A stretch of 64,000 nt of DNA. Origin: Enoplolaimus lenunculus. Lineage: Eukaryota > Nematoda > Enoplea > Enoplida > Thoracostomopsidae. Position 1 is the first letter of the stretch; each line of letters opens with the position of its first letter. Positions 11,529-22,248 of this stretch are shown piece after piece. Location: the NCBI GenBank assembly GCA_030248215.1, contig JASANG010003056.1:1-64000 (forward strand), read 5' to 3'. The notes under the pieces are model-generated. The model made no database searches, was not told the origin of the DNA, and saw nothing but the letters and a program-made list of their open reading frames with translations. Made by a program: the position numbers and the translations under genes.

Positions 11529-11839
11529 CTTTCGACGAGTTGTCTCACTTCAAAGTTTCACCAAACAAGGTCATCCGAACAGTAAGCGCTGGATTTCCGC
11601 CGGATTCTTATTTTGGAGCGCGAACGGAAGCAGAGTGTGCGAGTGTTTGTGGGCACAGTGTAGATTGCATTGAAGCAGAATTCCAACCGAATGACCGCCG
11701 CAAAGAATGTCTACTCTATCGAGCGTACCACAAATTGAAAATCACTTTCACAACGCCGGCTTCAAAGAGCAGTCCTTACTACAAGATCCGTCTTGCCGAT
11801 ATTGATTGTAGCGGTTCACGACGCATTGTTACCGGTTGA
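11529..11839 (+). pseudogene. Orphan PAN/apple-domain exon (inverted duplicate of the PAN gene's last exon)
   Basis: This 311-bp open segment is preceded by a splice acceptor (TTTACAG) and ends with TGA. It encodes one PAN/apple module (ECASVC, DCIEAEF, ECLLY, DIDCSG). It matches the last exon of the minus-strand gene at 22248-21938 over its whole length with no indel and only about a dozen substitutions. One change replaces the first conserved Cys of the module (LCH becomes LSH), which would remove a disulfide. No exons for the other PAN modules or a signal peptide lie upstream, so this is probably a duplicated exon without a gene. An AATAAA follows the stop as in the parent copy. It could still be spliced to an unseen exon. 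Confidence 0.75.
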
Positions 11840-12006
11840 AATCCAAGTCTAGAAAACGAACACGCATAAATAAAGCATTACTGTCAAGTAGTTGTATTCT
11901 CAAATGTGTGTAGCACCGATCATCAGTCGGCGATATGTTATATATTTTTATACCAGAAAATGATTGGTAACTTGTGCCAGGTGCTGTACGTACACAACTC
12001 AGAATA
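11529..12006 (+). repeat. Left arm of a 478-bp inverted duplication
   Basis: The arm holds the PAN exon plus about 170 bp of downstream sequence. It matches 21771-22248 in reverse orientation, and both arms are 478 bp by my reading. The arms are separated by about 9.8 kb. Confidence 0.85.
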
Positions 12007-12032
12007 TGGGCGAGGGCCGTCATTTTTGTAAA

Positions 12033-12140
12033 AACACTGCGGAATGAAAAATTTCGTTAGTCGATCACTTTCAAAACGCCGACTTCAAAGAGCAGTGCTT
12101 ACTACAAAGTCCGTCTTGTCAATATTGATTGTACCGGGAC
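12033..12140 (+). repeat. Second, more diverged partial copy of the PAN exon
   Basis: The segment containing TCACTTTCAAAACGCCGACT and the following 60 bases repeats the 3' part of the PAN exon (about 11717-11817), with more substitutions than the inverted duplicate. It is not open in a useful frame and looks like an older partial tandem copy. Confidence 0.7.
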
Positions 12141-12275
12141 CGGGTTTATATTTTAATTTTCTCCCCTCAGGATTTCGCCCTCGGAAAAATTACTTGAAGC
12201 CAGAACACCCCACATATGCATTTTGGCTGCTTTGTTAACTTTTCTTTCCGTGTTTTGAAGCATAATACTAAAAAG

Positions 12276-12355
12276 TATAATATGTCGTGGTTCAAGCCGT
12301 AATTCGGCCCAATTCCGAATTGGGCTAAATAACGACTTGGGCTACGACATATAAT
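12276..12355. repeat. Hairpin MITE-like element with TATGTCGT ends
   Basis: The stretch folds on itself: TATAATATGTCGTGGTTCAA on the left pairs imperfectly with the inverted TATATGTCGTAGCCCAAG on the right, with an inner GCCCAATT/AATTGGGC palindrome. The terminal TATGTCGT is shared with the larger element at 27739-27914. Confidence 0.65.
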
Positions 12356-14889
12356 ATATAACTTAAATAGCACATTTATGCAACTAGTAGTGGTTTTTGC
12401 TTCGGTAACTTTGCCCAACAGCACCGTGCGACTTACTGAGACGAGAGTACGAACCATTACTGGACACTTCATTTGTTGTAGGCCACACTGACGGTCAGTT
12501 TTCAAACATGGTAGAAAAACTTTACTTTGACGCTTTAGCTCGGAAACGTAACAAGGTTCTAAGTTTACAAACAAATATCGTTTGGGCTGCAAGAAAGCGT
12601 TGTTTATTTTCTGTTATATTAAAAACATCATATCAAAACAAGTGGATTGAAATGAACGTCACAAATTATACCTATACTTTTTCTGGCAATATTTATTACA
12701 CGAATAACAGTAAACTTAAACAAAGATAGCGCATTGATATCTTCTATATTGTAACACTGCAAACTTAATTGCAATTCAATTCGGTCGGTACTCCTTGGAA
12801 CACCTTCCTAAGTTCGCGGTTACCAAAGCAGGGAAAACGCTATATTTCTCACAAAAAATAGTACAGTGCACACGACAACTCAATTAAAGTCAATACTTCC
12901 ACTCCCAAAATGGAATACGAACACACTCCAGAACTTTTAAGAATATCACAAACCGTTTTGACGCAAAATTAATACGTACCACTGTCACCCCCAAAATAAA
13001 ATGATAGAAGGAACATATACGATTTCCTTACAAGTAGTGTTACTAATAGATCAATAAAACCACTGTTGATCGACAATTTCATCCCTTTTAAACTAAACGA
13101 CTCTACGTCTATTCAATGTCGCAAGAGATACCGCCAAAAATTTCTTCCAAGTTACTGTGAAACTTCAACAAGATTTTAAGTTCAGCCCAGTAACAACAGG
13201 TTCCCAGAAATTAATTAGTATGTTTGTTTCACACAAACAGTAGACCAATATCACCTAATTTCTCTCGAATACACGATTCCGTGCTTTTTAAAAATAAAAT
13301 AGACAAATGTGGTACCTTTACAGGATCAGAATTTTTCGTACACAACTCCTCAAAATCTACGCGGCTCACCAGTAAAATACTCGGCAATACCTTTTCACGT
13401 AATTCGCTAAATTGACCGGATCAGAAACGCCTCTTACGAGTAAAATTAACACAAGTGAACCTTAACAGCCGCGTAATCAAGTACAGATAGTTCAAGCAAA
13501 CCGGCGCTGGTAAAACCTCGGTACAATCCAACAGCACTTCCCCAAATACCTTCTCTCACGACAAGTGCCAAGCGCTTATATATCCGCTATTTTAAAGGTT
13601 AAATACAACAGATGAAAAACTATGGAATCTTTACAAATTCTGCGCATACGATCGGTCTCGTGATTAATCAAAGTTTTCTCAGAAATTTTGCTAGTAAAAT
13701 TCACAAAAAATTCACTAACAAGCTGTTTTGTTGTCGAGCCTAAGTTTTTAGAACAGTTTTTGAACTTTCGAAACCACTTAAAACTCTAAAATTTTATGTT
13801 TTGACCCAAATCCTTTAGTATCAAAACAAAATTTTCCTCGATAAATTCTCAGAAATCCACAAAAACCTACTATTTCGACTTCTCAAGGGCTTTCGAGTGT
13901 GTTTAAATTCTAAGAATTACCATTTTCTAAAATTGTTCAATAGGGGCTACTCGATTATACTTCAAACAAAAAAATCATCTAGTGTAAAAATAAGTACCTG
14001 CACAACTCCAACCATGATCCGTAAGGATGCCATAAATTTAAATCCTGCAGTCAAACTATTTACTAACTTATTACCATATCTTCCACCCCAATCTTTTGGT
14101 AGCAACGCAAAAAGAAATCAAATCCTGCATATCGTAAGCAATTTGTGCACAGTCTACACACAAATACATATTTCAACAAAGCCCAAAGAGACCCTACATA
14201 TAACCGACTGGGAGGTTCTGGCATTATCCACCAACGCTACATATGTCCGCACTTACAACAATACCACTCAGGACAACGTTAACTTCGACAAATTTGGTAT
14301 TTCTTAAAATATTTCAGGTGCAAGACCGCTTTTTAAAAACAGTTAAAATCCTGTCTATCCTGTGCTCGATCCGCTAAAATCAACAGCATGTACAGCATAC
14401 ATCAAGTACAATGTTCAATAAGATCTGCCTCTTCACCGTACCCAGTGCTAAAACATCGAAATATTTTCTACATGTGCAATTTGGTGAAGGGGGTGCGGAG
14501 TTTACATCTAAAACTTTTGCGTAAAAACACACTATTTAACAGGATTTAGAATAACTTGCTTTTAGCGGTGAATAAATTGCCGTTCGCTCAAAAAACGTTT
14601 ACCCGCTGGTAAAAGGCGCACAGGTATCTCGTGGAGCCCCGTCACAAATTTCCAAATGAGCCAGCCACTATTTAACATGCATAAGTAACATCTCACACGC
14701 AAAAAACAACTGCAAAATTTTTTAATTTTTGCAGCTAGCAAAAAAGAAAAAAGGGTACAAGGTACAATGCACAGACAATCTACATATTACACAGCAATGT
14801 AAGAACCACTACAAGGTGATAAACATAAATTCTGTTTTGATTTTTCAAAAAAGGGGGTATACTAAAAATATTTAGGCATCACCACACTA

Positions 14890-15265
14890 CAATATTGTTA
14901 ATGCTGGAACACCCCACATACGTAGTTTAAGCAGCATTCTATCTGTTGTCATGAATGTTTCATATATATAAGCAAGAGACAGCATATATATGCAACTTAG
15001 AACGTGTTCAGGTGAAAGTCAATCTGCACGATGTAGCCGAGAATTAACAAGCGAACCGAAATATAAACAAAACGTAGTGCGCAGTTTTTGGGAATAATGT
15101 TTTGGGAGGAAAGATTTAGGGCTGCAAATTTGCAACCGTGTTTACTGATCTATATTATTAAATCTGGAAAGCCCCACATGCGTATTTGAGGCAACGTTTC
15201 AGCCGTTGTAACGATTGTTTTATTTAAAAACAAGGGACAGCATACATTTGCAAATTGGAATTCAT
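14890..15265 (+). repeat. Two diverged direct repeats, about 260 bp apart
   Basis: A block at 14890-15005 containing CACCCCACATACG and GACAGCATATATATGCAA recurs at about 15150-15265 as GCCCCACATGCG and GACAGCATACATTTGCAA. A shorter match (AACACCCCACATATGC) is at about 12200. The family is unidentified. Confidence 0.55.
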
Positions 15266-17658
15266 TCTAATAAAGTTTTGCGTGGAATATTTTAGGGTTG
15301 AAAATTGGCAACCACGTTTAATATTATTCTATCAAAGAACAAAACAAACTACGAATAACAGTTACAAAGTAAGGAAAAATAGTTAAAATCAACGGGCACT
15401 TATCCTACGTATAGATAAGGGAAAGAACGATGAGGCGTAGGCCCAATCATTAGCAAGGCTTGAACAGCAGTAGTAAAAAACCAGAGTTTTGCAACCGCCA
15501 CCGCAACCACCGGATGTGGCGGAGCTTAACATAAAGGTTTTGGGGTTATAGATGCAACTTTACGTATCTTGCAATGGTCCACGGGGACAATTCAAAGTCC
15601 AGCATAAAATGCCAATACTTCAATCTTATGGTTTTGTTTTTTGCACTCGCATGTATTCAAAAATGAATAACACTGGTGTACAAAAGAATGTAACCGGTAT
15701 AGAAATATTTTTGCTTCTGGCTAACGTCAGCGCTTCTAATTCTCTGGTTAGATTAAGGCGTGCATTATTTGGACCTTACTTGGTTTAGAGACATAGTGGT
15801 CATATAAAGGTTTTTATGACCAAGACAGGGGTCTAAACGGTTCGAAAGGAACGAAAGGTCTAAAATTGCCAAAAAATTTAAAATTTTGAATTTTGCAAAT
15901 GAAGATTAAACTTGGTGAGTATAGTTGTTATGCTTATGATGCCAGTCATCACTACACGCTACGCCTTCAAGCAATCGTAGATACTAAGTACGCACACGCT
16001 TCAAATCTGTTAATTAATCACACTAATAAGCACTTCCCACGCCCACAATGAAATACGTACACAACTCAACTGCTAATTATCAGAAATAGCCTTGATACAC
16101 CAATATATACCTATATACCAATCGGTAAACTTGAAATCAAATTGGCACAAAAGTGGGATTGAATAAGAAATCGCCAATACTTACACAATACGTTTAATAA
16201 TCTTACCTAGAGATTCCCGCTAACACTTCCTTCAGTTCTCGAAAGTGCACCAAATATGCTTCTATGTGGTCAATATCTCAAAAAACGAGCTCAACACACT
16301 ACAGGATTATCTTGGAACAATTCTCAATATTTTCAAAGGAGCGCAACAAAAACATCTCGGGCGCCCACTACTAGTCTTAGTATTCACACAAAGCTACCGT
16401 ACATAAGTATAAAATTAGAAAAAACTAAAGGCTCATGTACGAGATTGTGCAATAGTTTGCCATACAGACACTGAATTACTTATAATCTCAACCAAGAATA
16501 TACCAAAACCAGGCGTCAGCACAAAATTTGCTCGACCAAACATTTATTCACAGGAAACTGCTAGAGACAGCTATTACACTACTAGATTAACATAAAATAT
16601 AGGACTACCCGCGTCTTTTCACGTAATCGTCTAAAAAATCAGCATCTAGTACCAAACTCAAACAATTGAAAACACAAGCATGAGCCAATCAGTAACATTG
16701 CTGGAAAAATGAGCAGCACTTGCCCTTACTAACACCTGAATAACTGTTCCGAAGTTGTTTTACACTAAACTTTTATAGCCCGGATTGAAGGAAAAATGAT
16801 TCTCAAAATTATTTCACAAATGCAAAAATACTCAGAAAATTCTAACTATTGTGTAAAATTATTGGCTTTACACGGACAAATCTAAGTTTTAAACAAATAA
16901 TTCTAACTGAAATTCCGGAAGTACAATCAATTGTCAAGAAAGTCAAGTTTTTCAACCACAATTTGAATTTACAAAGAACTTAAAATCTAGGGTTTACAAT
17001 TGCCCAAATTGCTAAGTTTCCCAGATACCGACAAATGGGATCTCAATTACAATATACTTAAATAATAAATTTCTTTTTAAATTATTGGTCTCCTTGGTCA
17101 AGAAGAAGCGCTTGCGCCAGTATCTTAGTCCAAGGAAAGACGCCAGCACTAATTTATAACGTAAACCTTTCGCTTTAACCCCATATGTTAGGCACAATTA
17201 CGCACACAAAGCAGCTATAAATTGTTTAAAACTTTTCAACATTAAGACATAACTGAGTGAAAGATACTAAAACACCAAACGGACGAACGGGTTCTACATA
17301 ATTAGGAGCATTCTCAAAAATGGCACGGAAACTTTTCCAACATGGCCAATTTCAACAGGTATTACAATACACTCGCCCTGATCTAGAATAGTACCACCGC
17401 CCAGTCTCTCTTCAAAGTACCAACAAAAAATTAAACTTCTCAACCGTTAACAGTGCAATGTTTCATTATTTCAACTTGCGAATACGTATTTAATATTGCA
17501 CAGTCACAACACCACTACATTCCACCTTCAAATATCAAGCGGTAGTCAGCATAAAAATTATTGAAGGGGGAATAAAGAAACACTTTGACAATTTGCTAAG
17601 GGAGGCTGGAAAACGACATAATGAAAAATTTGCAAAGTACTACAACGGACGGACAACG

Positions 17659-17800
17659 CATAGAACAAGGCCGTAACAGCAGTATAATCAAATGCCTAAG
17701 CCTAAACCTAAGTAAAATATTATTCCCAAACCTTAAACCTACTCTAGGGCAGTTACGAACACATTGTCCCGCCCCTGATGCTTTACATGGGCCACTGATA
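17659..17800 (+). repeat. CCTAAG-core dispersed repeat, copy 1
   Basis: Starts with GAACAAGGCCGTAACAGCAG, continues with CCTAAGCCTAAACCTAAG and ends near CGCCCCTGATGCTTTACATG. It follows the order of the other copies in this window but has lost the AGTCTAAAGCTTAAGC segment. Confidence 0.75.
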
Positions 17801-18828
17801 ACATAAGCACCATTCCGACTACTATTCATTAGGATTCCATTGCGCTTGTAACTACAGCAGTTTTAACAAAATTCTCGAATGCAAATCTTTACTAGGCACG
17901 TTCGGACGCGTTACCAGGCTATTTGTATTATGAAGTGCAATAAACCTCGGCGCATATTGTTTCCAAACATCTACAGAGTGCCACCAAATGCTTGAAAATT
18001 TTTTGTTCAATGTATAGTTCACAAAGACTACTAGTAGACAAACCATTAAATGCATTCTAGTCCGTTAGTACCGCAGCAAAATTTTACCGATGGGGGTTTA
18101 CAGCCCTTCTTCACTACATAGTAGTGTCATAATATAGGTCTTCAGAGTCTAGATACCGGTCTAAGTTCGAAATTTTTGAATTTTTAAATGAAACCTGTTT
18201 GGATCCGGAATTAGTTAGTGGTTGTAAAATTTATTTTTATGGTCAAACTAAGCATCTAAAGGTTTCTAAAGAACTAAAACATTTCAAATTTCGATCAATT
18301 TTGATTTTTGCATATAAAGTGGTTGAATCATGTCATCATTCATGTATGCAAATCCTACATTGTGATTGGTTAATTAACAATTTCTAGAATCTTCGATTCT
18401 TGCTGCAGCTTGATTGGTTGTTGCGCTCGCATTCTGATTGGTTAATAGTTTCTTAAAGGTTTAATTTTTGGTTTAAATAATGCACAGTAAAACAGTAAAA
18501 AACAAAAATAGTATAAAAAATACACTGTTAGCATAAAGCATATACTAACAATATTTTTAGAACTCAGAACTGACCGATCTCTGCAGTCTGAAGTTAAAAA
18601 TGACTATCTAACCAAATTGCGCTGTTTTAAGCCAAGCACTATTAGCTAGCTTTTTATGCTGAATTAATATTTCCGAACATACCAAAATTTATCATGCCTT
18701 TGATGGCTCGAAATTGTATATAAGCAGTTGTATTTGGCAATTTACAATTCAGTTTCATTTTTTGCAAGTTTCATGTAACGATTATTTTAAGGTAAATATT
18801 TGCTTCATAACGCTTAACATAATTAACA

Positions 18829-20385
18829 ATGTCTTTCAAGTGCACCGATTGTGGAAAGTTGTTCATCCGACCTGATGTAATGGAACGACATTTGAACACT
18901 GTGCATCAAAACGACACGTTCAAGTGTAATGTTTGTGCTGCTGGGTTCAAACCGAAAGATGATTTGAGCCGCCATAGCAAAATTCACCAACGTATTAACA
19001 AATTCTTGCTCCACCCATCTATACAGCTACTTTAATGGGTCATCCACGTTAAAATGCACGCACATTTGTAAAAAATGTCCCTCCCTTTTGGGTGCCCACG
19101 TTGTCGCTAGCCACTCTCTCTATACACTGTCTGAGATGTCAATATGTCATTGCCCGAACCTTTAGACAATGAATAAGCTCTAGGACTAAATATATACTTG
19201 TCCTGACATCATTATCAGGAACTGTTATTGTCCATAGTCCCTCAGAAGGGACTCAATTTTTTGCATTGAATGATGCGTGTGAATATGTGTGCATAGCGTG
19301 TCTTTTTAAATGTGTGCGCGTGTGCTAACGTAATGTCCTGACATCCTACAGACAACATGTATTTATGCAGAGTCCCTTCCGACAGAGTCTATACAATTAA
19401 CACTATGTTAGTACAGCTATGAAACTGTACCTTGCCTCCAGGTAGTATGTGTACTTTGATGCTGTTCCTAATGGGGTGGGTGGCACATTTATTACAACGG
19501 CGCTTGCATTTTAACGTGGATGACCCATAATTCCTGCACAACCTACACAGCGTATGCAACTACAGCCACAACCAGAGCAACAAAATGTGACTGCTGACCT
19601 TCACACCAATACTTTGGGGTGCAACAAAGGACTATTTTCCACAAACAGATGTAAATCACATAAAAAAGACGCTGTTACTGTTGAAGAAATTGCTGACATA
19701 AGGTTGAAGAAAAAGTGAGTGAATGCTTTAAAAGGACATTTACGCAGTTATTATTTGCAGCCAAGTAATCTTTATACGGACCGTTCAGTATTTATGAGGG
19801 ACACAATAGAACTTTTGTTGGGGTTGTTGAATAGAAGTAAGCTAAGGGGTATTAAGTTTTGGAATAGTGTGCAAGTGCAAATGAAAAGCTAGATGGTGAA
19901 ACCATGACGGCACATTTCAACATCAAAACCCGCCCATTATTGCCTGGTTGCAGTTACAACAATTAAATAACTCAAATGTTTTGAGCTACAAAATAAATTA
20001 GATGAGTTCTAAACCCTGAATCCGGTTGGACATTGCAGTTTGTACATCGCGCTGATGTTCACGTTAGCTTATACCAACCACTCAGAAGGATCAACGTAAG
20101 TGTAACTGCCTGACAATTTCTGCCACAAACTCACTGTATTAAACATTCAAAATATGGACAAGAAATGTTTCCTATGGAGTGTGTTGGCACAACTGCACCC
20201 CACTGATAGAACGCAAAACCCACAGAGTGACTCATTATACACCTTTAAAAGATGAATTGAAGATGAATGGCATTGAATATCCTGCAAAAATTCGAGGTAT
20301 TGCAAAGTTTGAACAAAAATATCACTTTTATGCTTTTGCTGAGCAATTACTTAAACAATTTCGGCGATTTCAAAAACCCAGCACA
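18829..20385 (+). mobile_element. Second Polinton/Maverick polymerase fossil (N-terminal portion), broken
   Basis: This is the N-terminal part of a Polinton-type DNA polymerase gene. It begins with two C2H2 zinc fingers (FKCTDCGKLF...HLNTVH and FKCNVCAAGF...HSKIH), which are known at the front of these polymerases, and a TATATAAG box lies about 110 bp upstream. Further on come a FWNSVQVQM segment and a MNGIEYPAKIRGIAKFE segment, both typical of the pre-exonuclease region of Maverick polymerases. A 492-bp PIF/Harbinger-like MITE is inserted in it. The copy is broken in several places and the exonuclease and palm are missing, so it looks older or more decayed than the fossil at the window start. 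It is a separate insertion from that one. Confidence 0.75.
19033..19530. mobile_element. PIF/Harbinger-like MITE, copy 1 (inside the Polinton fossil)
   Basis: Element 19036-19527 (492 bp) has perfect inverted ends starting TGGGTCATCCACGTTAAAAT, flanked by TAA on both sides (19033-19035, 19528-19530). A 3-bp TWA duplication is the PIF/Harbinger signature. It has no coding capacity. A second copy of near-equal length is at 45874-46364. Confidence 0.88.
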
Positions 20386-20397
20386 TTAAGGCTAATA

Positions 20398-20535
20398 AAT
20401 AGAACAGGGCCGTAAGCGTAACAGTATAAAAACTATATTCCTAACCGTAAGCATAGGCGTAAGAATATGCCTATACCTGAGCCTTAGTTAACAAAGAATA
20501 TTCTACAGCATTTGTAGTCCCGGTGAAAAACGGTC
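20398..20535 (+). repeat. CCTAAG-core dispersed repeat, copy 2
   Basis: GAACAGGGCCGTAAGCG is followed by a degenerate CCTAA-rich core and TAGTCCCGGTGAAAAACG at the 3' side, as in the other copies. Confidence 0.7.
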
Positions 20536-20579
20536 AGTACCGCTTACCCACGGGACTGCAATTGAGCTGGTTTACGTTT

Positions 20580-21770
20580 ATATTTTAGACTAATTTTTGC
20601 TTAGGTTAGGTGGGTTAGAAGTGTGCAGGTGTGCTTGGCTGCTGATAATACGCCCCTACAAGTAACATTGGCCAGCTGTATCACAGAACAATCTTTGTTC
20701 TTTTCTACCGAATTAAGCCTTGAAACCTCAAAAAATAATATTTCTAAAAATTCAATTTTAAATGTGTGGTGACCAGGTTTGAGAACAGACCCGCAATCTT
20801 CACAACTTACGTCACGCTATTACGCAAACTGCTTTGCCTGAAAATCCGCTAATACAACTATTATAACACTGCTCGGAAAAGTATTTGCGTACATCGTTGA
20901 TTCAATTTATCAACAGCGGCGTATCCTGAGGTGGGCCTAGCGGGAACCGCGGTATCCCTCTGTTAATTTGTATTGATTTCTGTTAAAGGAAAAAAACCGT
21001 CTTCTTGAGGCATCGTAAACTACTGGAACGTTTAAATTATAATGAAGTCTAAAATTGTTTAAACCGAAAAGCCTCAGTCTGAGAAGGTCTATATGTCCCA
21101 AACGTCTTCCATCCCAACAATGGACAGGCCTACATAATTAACATTTGTCAAACTATTAGGCCATTACTTCTTTGGTACGCCACTATCCTCCGTTTTTTAT
21201 TGCATATGCCGCCCAAGTATTGAACAGGTTCGGAACAGTAGTATAAGCATATTTCTAAGCCTTAGCCTAAGCCTAAGCCTAAGCCTAAGCCTAAGCGTAA
21301 GGATGAGCCTATTCTTAAGCCTAATTCTAAGCCTCATGGGCCGCATGTGCAGTATCATAACCAAACTTTAAAGAAAAAGTATTAACCGTTTATTTACTAT
21401 ATTTATATGAAAAGTCAAAACACAGATCCAATTTAAGGTTTCAGTTTACAAACACGCAGAATTACAATCAAGAGTAAAAGGCTGAGAGGTGATCGCTTCA
21501 AGGATGTAAAAAAGCTGTAAGCGTTTTGCTCGATTTGGTATATACTTAGGAGAAGACCAAGCCGTTGTCCAGTTTCTACTGCCCTTAATGATGCTCCTGT
21601 AACAGTTCCGTAATTTTCATGAAGGCCAGAACGAAGTCTACCAATATTTTTCAGGCCATTATACTTAAAAGACCTGTTGCACTTTACAAGTTTATAACTA
21701 ATCCTGCAATGTACGTTTAACGACACCCTTCCCTCAGCAGTGTTTTTAACAAAATTGCGGCCTTCGTCCA
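20580..21770. other. Gene-free spacer
   Basis: No gene recognised. It contains one copy of the CCTAAG dispersed repeat at 21222-21350. The frame open on the minus strand at 21433-21771 has no recognisable domain and was not called. Confidence 0.45.
21222..21350 (+). repeat. CCTAAG-core dispersed repeat, copy 3 (purest hexamer run)
   Basis: GAACAGGTTCGGAACAGTAG leads into CTAAGCCTTAGCC and then five uninterrupted CCTAAG units, the purest telomere-like run in the window. The 3' part of the family consensus is missing. Confidence 0.8.
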
Positions 21771-22248
21771 CATTCTGAACTGCGTACGTACAGCACCTGG
21801 CACAAGTTAGAAATCATTTTCTGGTATAAAAATATATAACATATCGCCGACTGATGATCGGTGCTACACACATTTGAGAATACAACTACTTGACAGTAAT
21901 GCTTTATTTATGCGTGTTCGTTTTCTAGACTTGGATTTCAACCGGTAACAATGCGTCGTGAACCACTACAATCAATATCGACAAGACGGATCTTGTAGTA
22001 AGGACTGCTCTTTGACGCCGGCGTTGTGAAAGTGATTTTCGATTTATGGTACGCTCGATAGAGTAGACATTCTTTGCGGCGGTCATTCGGTTGGAATTCT
22101 GCTTCAATGCAATCAACACTGTGCCCACAAACACTCGCACATTCCGCTTCCGTTCGCGCTCCAAAATAAGAATCCGGCGGAAATCCAGCGCTTACTGTTC
22201 GGATGACCTTGTTTGGCGAAACTTTGAAGTGACACAAATCGTCGATAG
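21771..22248 (-). repeat. Right arm of the 478-bp inverted duplication
   Basis: This arm comprises the last PAN exon of the minus-strand gene and about 170 bp of its 3' flank, matching 11529-12006 in opposite orientation. Confidence 0.85.
21903..21908 (-). promoter_or_regulatory. Polyadenylation signal AATAAA of the three-PAN gene
   Basis: AATAAA on the minus strand lies 29 bases after the TGA of the PAN gene. The same hexamer is kept in the duplicate arm on the plus strand. Confidence 0.6.

Larger units (their letters stand above)
12400..18650. other. Long AT-rich gene-poor region
   Basis: About 6 kb without a convincing gene; open frames are short, overlapping and free of recognisable motifs. 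Structures seen are a direct duplication at 14890-15265 and one copy of the CCTAAG dispersed repeat at 17659-17800. The rest appears to be degenerate repeat or intergenic DNA. Confidence 0.5.

Noticed and set aside
18829-19035. Stand-alone two-finger C2H2 host protein
   Set aside because: Downstream segments show the typical front of a Polinton polymerase, so it is treated as part of that fossil.
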